64,000 nt of DNA from Isochrysis galbana. Its lineage: Eukaryota > Haptophyta > Isochrysidales > Isochrysidaceae. The notes under the pieces are model-generated. The model saw nothing but the letters and a program-made list of their open reading frames with translations, was not told where the DNA came from and searched no databases. The number at the start of each line of letters is the position of its first letter. Positions within the stretch are counted from its first letter, which is position 1. The stretch spans positions 904,605-968,604 of the forward strand of contig CM030945.1 of the NCBI GenBank assembly GCA_018136815.1, in the 5' to 3' direction. The position numbers and the translations under genes are program-made. Positions 10,735 to 21,269 of the stretch are shown piece by piece.

Positions 10735-11150
10735 TTGGTTACTTGATCGGCGGTTGAGTGGGTTACGTGGGCTGAGTCGGTTACGTCGGTTGAGTCGGTT
10801 GCACGTCGGTTGTGGCCGCATCATCCGGTGAGCGGATCGTGCAAAGGGTAGAGACGACTAAGAGCCAAGTAACGGCAGAAAGCTTTCGCCACTCATCTAA
10901 GGCTTCCACTCTGATGCGATTCCACGCAACTACTGCTCGGCGCGCAGAACGAGCGCGCCCAGAGGACCCCCATCGCTCTGCACCTGGCACGCCTACACCA
11001 TGCTCGCCACCACACGTCCGAGAGTGCGGGCTCATACGTAGGGGCTTTCAGACGACATCATGCAGTACGCCACTAAAACTATGCGGCAAACAATGCGCCG
11101 TATATGCATGACCATCGAATGCCCAGTCAACACCTACATAGCGACCAACG
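10735..11150. other. Short GGTTACGTCGGTTGAG-type tandem motif, then P450 3' flank
   Basis: About five imperfect copies of a GTCGGTT-containing motif of around 14-16 bases occur at 10,735-10,815. The rest is the 3' flank of the P450 gene and no further gene was recognised. Confidence 0.5.
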
Positions 11151-11153
11151 TGC

Positions 11154-13211
11154 TTATACCGCTTGCTGAGTCTTACTCCGGTGCGTGAGTAGCAGATGGA
11201 TCGGAATGTCAGGGCCGTCGGTTGCACTTGTCGCAGTTCTGACCTCGGGGTGACCTTTCGGCATACGGATCTCAAATGCACGGAGCAAATAGGCTGCGGT
11301 GACAATGGCTTCCAGATTGGACAGCTCCCGGCCGGGACATACCCGCATTCCGTGGCCGAAGCTGAAGAAGGCATCCGGATGCGGCTGGCGTACTGTGCCA
11401 TCCGGTTGCAGCCACCGGCGAGGATCGAATGATCCTGGATCGGAGATGCCTTGGCGCTTGCCGGCTTCGCGTGTGCGATTCGCATATGTCAACATTGTGC
11501 AGATGACCATCGGGCCCTCTTCCTCCGGCGGTCGGATGGTGCGGCCGCAAAGGGTCACTGTATGACCTTTAGCGGCCTCGAAGATGAGGAACGACGCGGG
11601 ACCTTGAACACGGTTCACCTCTATGTTAAGCGAGCGAAGTGTGCGTAATTTCGCCACTATCTCTGGTTCGGAAGCGGCCTCGAGATCGAAGGACAACGCT
11701 TCAGCTGCGCATTCTGATTGCAGACCTTCGTCGCGCGACAGATGGTAGAGCATCCAAGTGAGCGTCGTCGAGGTTGTGTCTGTGCCAGCAAGAAAGGTGA
11801 CTGCGAGATTACTAACGAGCTGGGTATGGCCGAAAAGCTGATCTGTCTCGCTTTTTTGGGTTCTCTGCGCATCTGCGACGACCTTGGACAACATGATGTC
11901 GAGAACGGTGCTGCCGTTGCCAAGCCCAATGTCCTTACGCACCTCATCAATCGTGGCCGGATCCCGGCTCACAATTTTGGATATGCCAGAGAGAATGCGT
12001 CGCACTAATGGGCCGCCCCCGTCAATGAAAGTACCGAACGGCCACTCCCAATATCTGAACACATAGAAGAAGAGGATACGCAACTGCAGCACGTCAAAAA
12101 AGTGAATGAGATCCTCTGACAGTGCAATCTGAGGAAGACAAGAAGAGACGGACTCGACAGAGTGATGCTCGCTCATATGGACAAGCTTGAGCCGAACGAG
12201 ACTTGCAAATAGTGGGCCACTTCAATTAACGTGTGTGAATGTTAGTGTATGCGCATAAGGTGCATTGTGTCCACGAGTGGTATCCCAGGTGGGGGGAGGG
12301 GGGGCAAGGCGTTGCACCATGTATTTGGGTCGCGGTGCACGCAGCCCGCGGCCGGGGAACGGGAAGCGCGGGGAGGGGTAGAGAAGGAACCATAGTGGGC
12401 AGGATGAGGAGAAGGGGGAGAAGAGCACCTTGGAGCGTAGCGAGTCAAAGTCAAATGTAAACGCAATCAAAGAGATGACGTCCGCCGCCACGCACGAGAA
12501 GTCGCGATTAATAGGCTGGCCAGGGTGCTTTCCTCCCCACTCGCAGCAACCCGGGCCATTCTCCCATTTGGCGACCAGGCGCTTGGCCACACACTTGATT
12601 GCTGGCAGATAACCTTGCATGTGGTTGTGGCTGAAGGCAGGGCTAAAGACGCGGCGCTGCGCTCGCCAGAGTTTGCCCTCAGCCGTGAGAACGCTGTCTA
12701 TCCCGTCCCTGACCAGCGGGCCGAAAGCCTTAGCACGGCGCAATCTGTCAGGCCGCTGGCGCATGAGCTCGAGCATTGGCGTCACACCACCAACCAGGAC
12801 ATACCTCACGCCCATGATGTCGCACTCGCAGACTCCTTCGTCGCCACCATACTCGTCGAGCCAACTCTCGAGGCGCTTGCTGAAATTTTGCATCCTGCCC
12901 AGCTGATGCGCGTTGCCGAGGAGCGGCAGCGCGCCCGCCACGCGATTGAAGCGCTCTGGGCGGTGGTGGCGGCGGCGGCAGTGGAGGAAGAGGCCGATGA
13001 GGAGTGCGAGGGCGCCGAGCGCGGCGTGTAGCGCGTGGCCCGGTAGGACGAGTGCGTCGAAAAGGCTCGGCGGCGGCGGCGGCGGCGCGGCGGGCTGCGG
13101 CGGACGGAATTGCGGGAGGCGGAGGGGCCAGCGCATAGGGGTGGGGAGGGGTGGGGAGTGGAGGGTGGTGGAGGGCGGCAAAGCGCTCGCCTTGGGCCAA
13201 AGACGCCGCAA
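11154..13211 (-). CDS. Cytochrome P450 monooxygenase, two exons
   Basis: Exon 1 is 13211-12429 and exon 2 is 12128-11154; the 299-bp intron is GT...CTCAG. The predicted 585 residues begin with a Pro-rich leader and a hydrophobic anchor (HALHAALGALALLIGLFL), as in ER-bound P450s. The helix-C motif LWRAQRRVFSPAFS, the I-helix FLAGTDTTSTTL with its oxygen-activating Thr, the ExxR motif EVNR, FDPRRW and the haem loop FSFGHGMRVCPGRE follow in the right order. The thiolate Cys is at about residue 525. A later Met at codon 26 (13136) could be the real start. Substrate cannot be told from the sequence; I do not assign a CYP family. The gene looks intact. The neighbours are repeats and give no pathway clue. 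Confidence 0.92.
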
Positions 13212-13507
13212 GCGACGAGCGCGCGGGAAAGGATCCCTTCCTACTCTAGGAGTACTTAATTAATAAAATCTAAAAAAGAGTGCCACAACTGAACGGCTCC
13301 GTCTGCTGCTCGCCGCCCTTGCTTCACGTAAGGGAACGTGTGTGCCTTCCTCTCGGGGTACCTGGAGCCTGAGCGTATCTGAGACCAACTGCCGGCTGCT
13401 TGGTGCTAAGATAGTACGCCAGTGCACAAGGCTAGAGGCTAGAGCTTCTCATTCAACAACGTTTTTTATAAACCACTATAAAACAGAGCTGGAAGGTGAT
13501 AGGGGGC

Positions 13508-14355
13508 TCATAGAGGCATCAGGGGCATGGTCCACACACACCCTACGCCGAGCAAAAGAGAAATCGCCATTTCTTGACCACCCGCAAGAGCCGTGCTGGA
13601 ATCGCACCCACATGCCTCACAGCAGCGAGCTCCTCTCCCAGCACACTCACTCCGAGACATCGGGGACACCGGACTCGACCTCTTCCGCGGCCTCTTGTGC
13701 GTGCTGAGCGTTGGAGCCCGCCTCACCTTCATAGACACTGCCCCTGCGAGCGGCCACACAAACACACACTCCCTAACCTTGCACAACCCGCGGCGCTTCG
13801 CTCCACACTTCGGACAACGCTTCCATCCTGACCATTGGCACGGGACAACGCCGCAGTTGCACGCGAACTCACACGTCGAAAATGCAGCCGCGCGAGCCCG
13901 GGCGCGCTCGGTATCGTCGTGAGCACGTTCCATTCGGGCCATCTTCTTCTGTTGCACCAAGGCCGCAGCCTCCAGCTCTTCCTTGTCCCTCTTCTCCTTC
14001 TCAGCCCGCAAGTCGCGTTTAGTGACAGAGCCCGATAGCTCGAAGAGAGGTGCGCGCTTCCGCGGCCCAACAGCATCTCCTGCACCTGCGAGTGGTGATC
14101 CCACGCGGCCTTGTCGCTAGAAAGGTCGCGGGACAGCGCCTGACGCACCTTACCCTCAGTGGCTAGAGGGAACTTGCCAGAGCGTATCGCTCGGCGCGTG
14201 CTCTCGCCCGCCGCGCGGCAGTGTTCCACTGCTTTGCGGACGTCTTCGAGCGTCGCGAGCCGTTGCGCCACCAGGGCATCATGGGCAGCCTTGGTGTAGG
14301 CTCCCTTGCCCCCTCTGGGCGGCTCCACAGGCACCCTACCGGCCGCCGGAGCCAT
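13508..14355 (-). pseudogene. Cys-rich hypothetical protein gene with a frame break
   Basis: The upstream part (14355 to about 14080) reads as a basic helical protein with GGKGAYTKAAHDALVAQRLA and a KVRQALSRDL segment. The frame then shifts by one base to a Lys/Glu-rich helix (KRDLRAEKEKRDKEELEAAA) and a Cys cluster CEFACNCGVVPCQ...CPKCGAKRRGLCKVREC, which looks like a zinc-binding module with C-x-C and C-x-x-C pairs. This layout would suit a DNA-binding or transposon-linked protein, but I do not recognise the family. The frame change may be decay or an assembly error. The segment from 13,700 to 13,508 has no clear coding signature and the true end is uncertain. Confidence 0.45.
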
Positions 14356-14429
14356 CGGCGCCGGCGCGTGCTGGCTGCGAAGCGCTGTTGGCTGCGAAGC
14401 CCTAGCCTCTAGTGCTATTCTCGTTACGT

Positions 14430-14990
14430 TGGTACTAGGCTACGCCGCTCGGGCTTGGTATCCCAGACCAAAAGCGTTCAATTATCCCCATCTGGAGCGT
14501 CCGACGCACAGTCCTCGTTCTCCTCTTCTCCTCCCACAGGCCCGGAGTCCTCGTCGGTGGTGGTGGTGGTGGCCTCATCGGTCGGGGAAAGGGCCTCCTC
14601 CTCGGCATCAGGAACGCGAACAGGATCCGCCTCCTCCGCCGCGCCCTTGGAGCAGGAAGAGGAACGAGTCGTGCGAGCAGCGCTTGCGCTCGGCGTCCAG
14701 TCGACAGGTGGCTGTGTCGAGCGAGTCGAACGAAACCAGCGAGCAGGAGCACGAGAGGAGAGGACGGAGGACCGTACCGATGCGCGCCGAGCGCCGAGTC
14801 GCCACCATCGTGAGGAAGACGAGGGCGAGGAGAGAGCTGGAGGGTGAGCGAGGAGGGAGGAGGGAGGCAGGCAGTAGGAGCCGTCTCTCTGGTAGGTCGA
14901 TGAGAGGGGGAGGAGGGGACCCGGGGGAGGGGACCCGGGGGGAGGGGAGAGACCCCAAGACCTATCGGTTGTTTACGTTAGTGTTTTCGC
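14430..14990. other. Spacer with purine-rich tract, no gene recognised
   Basis: Three overlapping open frames exist, none with a motif. GGGGACCCGGGGGAGGGG duplications at 14,910-14,945 suggest local replication slippage. Confidence 0.4.
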
Positions 14991-15109
14991 AGTATACGGT
15001 AATATTTTCCCCGGTCCCAGGGGGGTGCCCCCACGGTTCCCGACCGCCTCTGCGTCCAGAGTCCCCCCGCGGAAAGAGTGAACGCACGGCGTGCACCTTC
15101 CTGGAAGTT

Positions 15110-15625
15110 GCTATGCTCACGCACGGCGCCCCCGCGGGGGGGGAGCCGATGTGCACACGCACGGCGTGCACAATGATTGCAAGTAATCACACGTGCTGCG
15201 CAAACGAAACATCTCGTATATGGCTACTTTACGTTAATGTGGGCCTTAGGGGAAAAAGTTTCTATGCGCACGCACGGCGCCCTCGCGAGGGGGGAAGTCG
15301 ATGCGCATACGCACGGCTTGCACAATGATTGCAAGTAATCACATGTGCTGCGTAAACGAAACATCTCGTATACGGCTACTTTACGTTAATGTGGGCCTTA
15401 GGGGAAAAAGTTTCTATGCGCACGCACGGCGCCCTCGCGAGGGGGGGGAGCCGATGCGCATACGCACGGTGTGCACAATGATTGCAAGTAATCACACGTG
15501 CTGCGCAACGAAACATCTCGTATACGGCTACTTTACGTTAATGTGGGCCTTAGGGAAAAAAGTTTCTATGCGCACGCACGGCGCCCCCGCGGGGTGGCCG
15601 ATGCACATCGCGCCGTGTCCATAGT
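15110..15625 (+). repeat. Tandem satellite, about 152-bp unit, three copies plus partial
   Basis: Units begin near 15,145, 15,297 and 15,451 with a partial one from 15,597. Each contains TGCACAATGATTGCAAGTAA, ACATCTCGTATACGGCTAC, TTTACGTTAATGTGGGCC and a CACGCACGGCGCCC hairpin-like end. Neighbouring units differ by only a few bases, so amplification is recent. Open frames through it are periodic artefacts. Confidence 0.85.
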
Positions 15626-15734
15626 TACAAAGTAATCACAATCGAAAAGCGCCGACACGGCGCCCTCCGGGGGGACACGCGTCGCGGGAAGCAGGGAATG
15701 TTACGCTAGTCTACATTTATTTTTAAAATAACGC

Positions 15735-15960
15735 TATACAACTGTGGACATTCGATCGCTCAATTCGACTCATGTCCCACATTTGACGGAACGACACCTT
15801 AGGGGTTAGGCGATGGCGATGGTAGCGGGAGCGCGGGAGAGAGCGCGTTACTAGTAGCTTAGCGGGCACCTTCAAGAATGTTTTTTTTATAAACGGACTA
15901 TGGATATTTGATGGCTCAACTTGAGTGAGTCGGTCCCATATTCGACGGAACGTGACCTTG
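15735..15960 (+). repeat. Two copies of a 60-bp dispersed motif (third at 24,820)
   Basis: The motif reads approximately TATGGACATTTGATGGCTC, then GTCCCA and TTGACGGAACG with ACACCT. Copies lie at 15,740-15,800, 15,895-15,955 and 24,822-24,885, all on the plus strand. The segment just before the second copy (15,853-15,885) recurs at 57,633-57,665. Confidence 0.6.
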
Positions 15961-16660
15961 CCCAGCCGGCCCGGGCGTGACCTTCTCTCTGGAGCGCGCC
16001 ACAGGAGACGAATTTCGTCGAATGTCTGCTCGCTGTGCAGGTGACTTGTGTCTTAAATTGTGTGGACTGTCGGCCTGTCGCATGTACAGCAGCTGCTGAC
16101 AGCAGGCAAACAATCACACACCGGAAATTGCACATGAATCAAGAATCAGTCATCCTGCCATGTCATGTCATGACGCGTCGATCGAGTATCAAACGTATTT
16201 CTGAGGAGTGTGCTGGTCTGGAGCGTGGAAACTCGGTTCGCAATCCGCGACAGAAAAATGCTCGCGCACGGCACACGATCCTCGTACTACCCAGCCATCA
16301 TGGCCTTATTATGAGCGCTATCTTCGACGGACAAGGCATCCGTGGAAGAGGCACACTTCGAAGGCAGCATGCCGTCGGCTCACGCTCGTCCGGCATGCCT
16401 ATTGGCTCTCGAGCACACGGAATGAACAGGCGATCATGCGTGAAATCACTCAGACCAAATTGAGGCGCATAGCTTGCGCTTGTCCCGCACAAGTTGCATG
16501 ACGTGCATCTAGATCAAGGGCAAGCCGCAAGTCTGCACACATAGTACACGTATTATACCGCGTAGACGCTCGCGCTCGGCGCATCCCTGGTGACGTCAAG
16601 CTTGATGTCTTCGCAACAAGCTTGGCCTGGTTCACCTCAAAGACGGGAGCAGGCCGTCAA
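15960..16660. other. Intergenic, no supported gene
   Basis: Less GC-rich than its surroundings. Overlapping frames of 60-140 codons occur on both strands but show no domain or consistent splice sites. Confidence 0.4.
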
Positions 16661-16664
16661 TGAT

Positions 16665-17957
16665 CTAGAGTGATTTGGCCGCTGCGCCTATGAGTACACT
16701 AGCGCCCTCTCCGCCTTCCATGTAGTCCATCTTGAGCACGCATTTGGCAAAGCTCGTGCCCGCAGGAACGGTCCGGCGGACCATGTTGAGCGTCTGCATG
16801 TTCTTCTTGTAGTCCGCCGAGGCCTCGCCCCAGGCTTCTTTGTCCACTCGTTCCACCTCAAAGACGACCGCTACATCATGTCCCACCCACTGCACACTCT
16901 TCTTTCGCGAGGACTGCTTCCCCCCCGCTCCAATCGGAGGCGCCCCATCCCAGACCAGAGGCCTTGCACCCGCCTCATCAGCCGTGGTGCATGCCTGCAG
17001 CGTCGACGGCCGAGAACGGACACGCTGACGGTGCGCGGCCATCCGACCCTCCCTCGAGAACGTACTTGGGCTTGGTGTGGAAGCAGAATGGCGGTGGCGA
17101 TTGACAGGTTTGGCGTCAGGGTGCTTTGAAGGTGGACGAATGGTGATGGGCGCGCCTAGGTCAGAAGGGCTGAGTCCACGCGAATTGTGGACACGGGTGA
17201 GCTCGTTGGGCGTCAGCCGATATTCCGGAGAGTAGTCGGATGCGGTGGGACGGCTCTCCGGAGTCCGCGGTGCGTCTAGTGCACGGGGCGACTCCACGTC
17301 GACCACGTGCAGGCTCTGCTCACGGGCTGGCTTGTCAGGCGTCGACCTCGCGGAAGAGCCATGGCGGACGGCGGACGGCGTTCCCCGGGATGCACGCCTG
17401 GCGGAAATGGTCGCCCAGGCAGACTTGCCAGTGTCCTCTGAGGGCAAGCTGACTTCCAGTGAGAAGGGGAGGCCCTGCTGAATGCTGCTCGACGGGACTG
17501 TGTCTCCTGCGCGCGCATTCACGAGCTCAGAGGCAGAAGAGCGCGGGGACAGCTTCTTGGCGCGGCGATCAAGCTGTGAAAGAGGCTTCAGTTTGGGCGG
17601 TGGGAAGGCAGGTGGCGGGAAGCCTTGCGGCGGCTGAACCCTCAGTGCAGGCGGAGGCGGCAGTGGTGACGGCTTTGGGCCTTCCCCCTCGAGGGCCTCA
17701 TCATTCTCCCTGATCGCAGCATCCCAGTCCCGGCTGGGTCGAGCTCGTTTAGGCGGGGAAGCCAGCGCAGAGAGCGACGCCGTGGACAACTCCTCAAGCT
17801 CGACCGGAGCCTGCAGCACCGCCTCACTGCTGTTGGAGCGCTGAAGCCGACGCGATGCGACGAGCTGCGAGAGGTCCTTGGTGCTCCGGTGGGGCGGCGC
17901 GCTCTGGATCCTGGCGCGCTTCTTCTTGGGCCGGAGGAATCGGTGGAAAAGTCCCAT
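16665..17957 (-). CDS. Disordered basic protein with an RVxF-like motif
   Basis: A 430-residue product starts MGLFHRFLRPKKKRARIQ. MG- followed by a basic cluster would suit N-myristoylation plus electrostatic membrane binding. I chose this start because upstream in-frame sequence is (GA)n-derived low complexity. Residues of about 30-310 are Ser/Pro/Arg-rich and probably disordered. The C-terminal 90 residues look folded: SRKKSVQWVGHDVAVVFEVE, then TLNMVRRTVPAGTSFAKCV and LKMDYMEGGEGASV. KSVQW fits the [RK]-x-[VI]-x-[FW] pattern by which regulatory proteins dock on protein phosphatase 1. That role is inference, and I do not recognise the family. The long frame, with no stop over 430 codons in a phase independent of composition, supports it being real. 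Confidence 0.6.
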   Translation of the reverse strand: MGLFHRFLRPKKKRARIQSAPPHRSTKDLSQLVASRRLQRSNSSEAVLQAPVELEELSTASLSALASPPKRARPSRDWDAAIRENDEALEGEGPKPSPLPPPPALRVQPPQGFPPPAFPPPKLKPLSQLDRRAKKLSPRSSASELVNARAGDTVPSSSIQQGLPFSLEVSLPSEDTGKSAWATISARRASRGTPSAVRHGSSARSTPDKPAREQSLHVVDVESPRALDAPRTPESRPTASDYSPEYRLTPNELTRVHNSRGLSPSDLGAPITIRPPSKHPDAKPVNRHRHSASTPSPSTFSREGRMAAHRQRVRSRPSTLQACTTADEAGARPLVWDGAPPIGAGGKQSSRKKSVQWVGHDVAVVFEVERVDKEAWGEASADYKKNMQTLNMVRRTVPAGTSFAKCVLKMDYMEGGEGASVLIGAAAKSL

Positions 17958-18014
17958 CGGACCGGACGACTGGCAAACTCCCGTCGAGCTGGGCCTTGGG
18001 GAGGGGCTCCCTCT

Positions 18015-18080
18015 TCTCTCTCTCTCTCTCTCCCTCTCCCTCTCTCCCTCCCTCTCTCTCTCTCTCTCTCCCTCTCGGCA
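18015..18080. repeat. (CT)n tract just upstream of the 17,957 start (sense GA)
   Basis: An interrupted (TC/CCTC)n run ends about 60 bases before the ATG on the opposite strand, so the gene's sense strand carries GAGAGA. A (GA)n run at 18,362-18,390 gives a sense CT tract further upstream. Confidence 0.8.
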
Positions 18081-18399
18081 GCAGCCTCTCCTCGTCGGCG
18101 GGGGTCTTGGAGGAGGGGTGGGGAGCGGAATAAGAGGGCGCCCGCTCAAATAGAGAAAAGAAGACCCCTCGTCACGAATTCTTGGGGAGGGGCGGTGCAA
18201 AAGGGAAAGTGGAAGAGGAAGACAAGCGGAGGGAAGGGAGAGCAGCAGCAGCCGCCGAGAGAGAGTCCGATGGTCGCTTCCCCTCTCTCGCTGAATCTCA
18301 TCGAAGACGATCATCCTCGATCTTCGGGGGAAGAGGCAGAGAGAAGAGGATGAATGAGAGAGGAGAGAGAGAGAGAGAGAGAGAGAGTAAGTGGAGGAG

Positions 18400-18995
18400 G
18401 TCGAGGTGAAACGTCCGTCTGCGCCCCCCTCCCCCCCGCCCCTCCCCCACTCTCCCAGCTCCCCAGGGCAAGGGGGTGGCCCCCCCCCCCCCACTGAACG
18501 CTTCACGCGCAGGAGAGCTCTGGCCGTTTCCCCCCCGACCCACTCACATCCCCCCGCGCCACGCAGAGCGAGCGCATAGAAAGAAAGAAACGTCCCTCTA
18601 CAGAAGTTGGGGGGGGGTCTCTCCCCATCAGTCCAGTATTCCAAGGCGCGGAAAGGAGAGTACGTGCCTAGGAGCGGGGAAGAAACGATCGCTTCACACC
18701 ACGAACAACTCGAGCGTCTGGAGAGATTGGACCGTTAGAGAAGTTTTGCGGAGGCGCCTCTTGTACAAGTAGGTGGTAAACAAATACGCGCGTTCTTTTT
18801 TGGGAGGGGGTGAGTACTTTATGTGGTTGACGGGTGTTCATTGTCGCGCGCCGTGAGTTGGGTGTGTTCGCGGCGCAGCCGCGAGGCGCATTTCGTTGTT
18901 TCGCTTAGTTAAGAGCCGCGTTTACGCGGCGCGAGGACAAATTTTCAGTTTCAGGGTTTTGACACGACTTTGGGGGTAAAGGGAGTAGTAGTACT
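18400..18995. other. Spacer with poly-C, no gene
   Basis: Probable promoter side of the 17,957 gene. Long C runs lie at 18,425-18,445 and 18,480-18,493. No coding features seen. Confidence 0.4.
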
Positions 18996-19015
18996 GTAGT
19001 AGGTAGTTGACTACA

Positions 19016-19929
19016 ACCTACTTTTATAAGTGGGGGTCAATGGGGGCCTCGCGCCCCCCTCTCTCCATCGCGGACACCCCCTGGGGTGGGCCCGCACATT
19101 CAACCTCAGCCCCTGCCCTCTGGCAGGGGCTGGGCAATCATCATCCTGGCCCAAACCCTTCGTGGGCGCGGGCCGTGACTCGCACTCCCACGCCCATACC
19201 CATACTGGGCCTGCCCTCGAGCTGACTCCCCCCCCTCCCCTGGTCGCCAGGCATACAGAGGCCGCAGGGAGGCCCCAATGGCCAGCGTGGGAGAGGCAGG
19301 GGGGGCCAGGGGCTGAGCCCCAGCCTCCACTGCCCCCTGAGCTGCCCTTGCTGGCCCTCTGGGAGCCCCCAAAGGCGCTCTGAGAGCAGGCCGTGGCGCG
19401 CCGCATGGCGACGCGCCGCAGGGAGAGGGGCGGAGGAGAATGGAGAGAGGGAGAGGGGGGGTTTTGCACCCCCCCCGATGGAGTGCGGTAAGAAACGGGC
19501 CCCGTTTGCGTTAGCAAACGGGCGAAGGGGGGCGGCTGGCGACAGGAGGAAGAGAGGAAGGGAGTGGCTCAAGACGTCCTTGTGGCAGGTATCGGGGGGC
19601 GCAGTCATTTATTTCTTCGAGGACTGCTCGCGGCGCGAGCTGTAAGGGCCGTTCAGCTTCTCGACGAGAGGTCCCTCCCCCCCCCCCCGGTGTTTTTCCC
19701 CGGAGAGTCGGCCGGCGTCGACCGGTCCGCCTCAATGGGTTTTCCCTCATTGTAACTTGTGGGGAGTTATAATGGGAGCCGGGGGTTTGCGAGGGGGGAG
19801 ATTTGAAGGGATGCATATGTGTATGTGTCTGTGCCACCACTTCAAGGCGTGCGGGCAGGTGCGCTGAGGGGTGTCGTGATAGTACCGGGCTAGTGGGAGT
19901 AGTGGTACTAACGCTCAGTTGTTTTATTA
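19016..19929 (+). mobile_element. GC-rich retroposon-like element flanked by 19-bp direct repeats
   Basis: The 914-bp element lies between two exact 19-bp copies of TAGTAGGTAGTTGACTACA (18,997-19,015 and 19,930-19,948), a length usual for target-primed reverse transcription. Inside are GGGGGCCTCGCGCCCCCC, AACCTCAGCCCCTGCC, CAGGGGCTGAGCCCCAGCC and CCCGTTTGCGTTAGCAAACG (a palindrome). The last 650 bp recur inverted at 22,620-23,275. The 3' end is AT-rich (TTGTTTTATTATAG). No conserved open frame exists, so it is likely non-autonomous. Confidence 0.7.
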
Positions 19930-19943
19930 TAGTAGGTAGTTGA

Positions 19944-20245
19944 CTACAGCAGGGGCGCACCATTAAGAAAACCGAGAATTTTGTCCTCTATATACTTTCC
20001 TTAGCGCTCGGCCGCGAGACCATAGGAGTTTCTTAAGCTGGGTTTCTTGCGCGGTTTGCCGAGAGCTACAACATGTATAGAGGTTTCTTAGGGTGCTGCT
20101 TTCTTGTGATTGTGATGGTGACCGGCGCTTTTGTCCCCTAGTTTCTTGCTACGGCGGCGCCTCTCATCACCTTTCCACCTCCTCTCTCCTCTCTTCTTCG
20201 CTGTCTGATGAACTTATGTTGCGAAGAACTAGGTTTCTGCCAATT
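19944..20245 (+). repeat. Dispersed repeat, uninterrupted copy (mate at 42.85-44.55 kb)
   Basis: Contains AGGGGCGCACCATT, TTTGTCCTCTATA, CTTAGCGCTCGGCCGCGAGA, GCCGAGAGCTACAACATG, GTGACCGGCGCTTTTGTCC and CCACCTCCTCTCTCCTCTC. The copy at 42,845 has the same order but is split by two insertions. This copy preserves the empty target site. Confidence 0.8.
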
Positions 20246-20539
20246 TTTGCACTTAGAAAACAAGGCGAGCGGGCGAGCGTGCTGAAGATGAGTAACGAGC
20301 AGTGATCGCCGATCGCCAACCAGTACCCGACAGGCCGACAGGGCTGAAAGCTAACGCGCACTTGGTGCGCTGCGCATGAGGAAGTGGTGTGCTGGACTTG
20401 AGCGCTGCGCACTTGTGGCAGCGCGGATCAGGAAGTGGTGGCAACACGCTGTGCTCAACAGCTACATCTTTGGCTGCTCCGTCAGTAATTTACACCCACG
20501 AGAAATAATGTGAACATACGTAAACAACAAACTTTCATA

Positions 20540-21145
20540 CTACCTCCGTTCCAATACTGAGGTCCCGCGGCTGTATTTGCGGGAGGGTGTTTTTAAAGTA
20601 AATCCGCGTTGTGCCTCACGTCCCCCGGGTACCTTGGGGCGTCTCCCAGTGAGAGGGGCAGAGGAGAAATTCTCAAAAACTCAAAGGAATAAGCCACTTC
20701 CTTCTTTAGAGAGGGGTGAAAATTGCGCGCTTGGCCTTGGCGGGAATTCCCGTACTCCCGTACTCCCGCTGAATGTGAAGAGGCTTTCAATCATCAATCA
20801 ACACCCCCCCGAGAAGCTTGACGCTTTGTTCGACACAAAGAGTAGAGTGTAGGGTGTTGAGGCGGATAATCGAGGTGGAGAGGTGGAGGGTGGGAATGGG
20901 TATGACCTCCCGCATCGCAGGGATGACGGTTTTGACAGTAAGCAGTGAGTAGATTGCGTGTGTTTGTACAACATTTGGACGTGTGTAGAACAACCTTGAA
21001 ATAACTTAGGAAGTCTTCAGGTTAAGCCCCAATGTACCCTCTGCACCCTCCTAGTCTGGGTGGGGTGCCCCATTGCCCATGCAAGCTACCCCCTTCAACA
21101 ATCAACAATAGCCTGCGTGACACCTCAGTATTGGAACGGAGGTAG
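20540..21145. mobile_element. Stowaway/mariner-type element, 606 bp, 24-bp TIRs, TA duplication
   Basis: The left end is CTACCTCCGTTCCAATACTG and the right end is its exact complement; 24 bases match perfectly. A TA dinucleotide lies on each side (20,538-20,539 and 21,146-21,147). The terminus resembles the CTCCCTCCGTTCC end of plant Stowaway elements, which are moved by Tc1/mariner transposases. The interior has no transposase. Related fragments lie at 5.8 kb and 38.0-38.1 kb. Confidence 0.88.
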
Positions 21146-21269
21146 TATGTTCAAGAAGTTGACAAGAAAATCATAATGTTCGCGGGTGTTTTCGTGATTT
21201 CATTTGTTTACTTCTTTGAAGACCGAACACTGGAGATTTTTGTGAACTTCCAAAGGGGGAACTTCAGCG

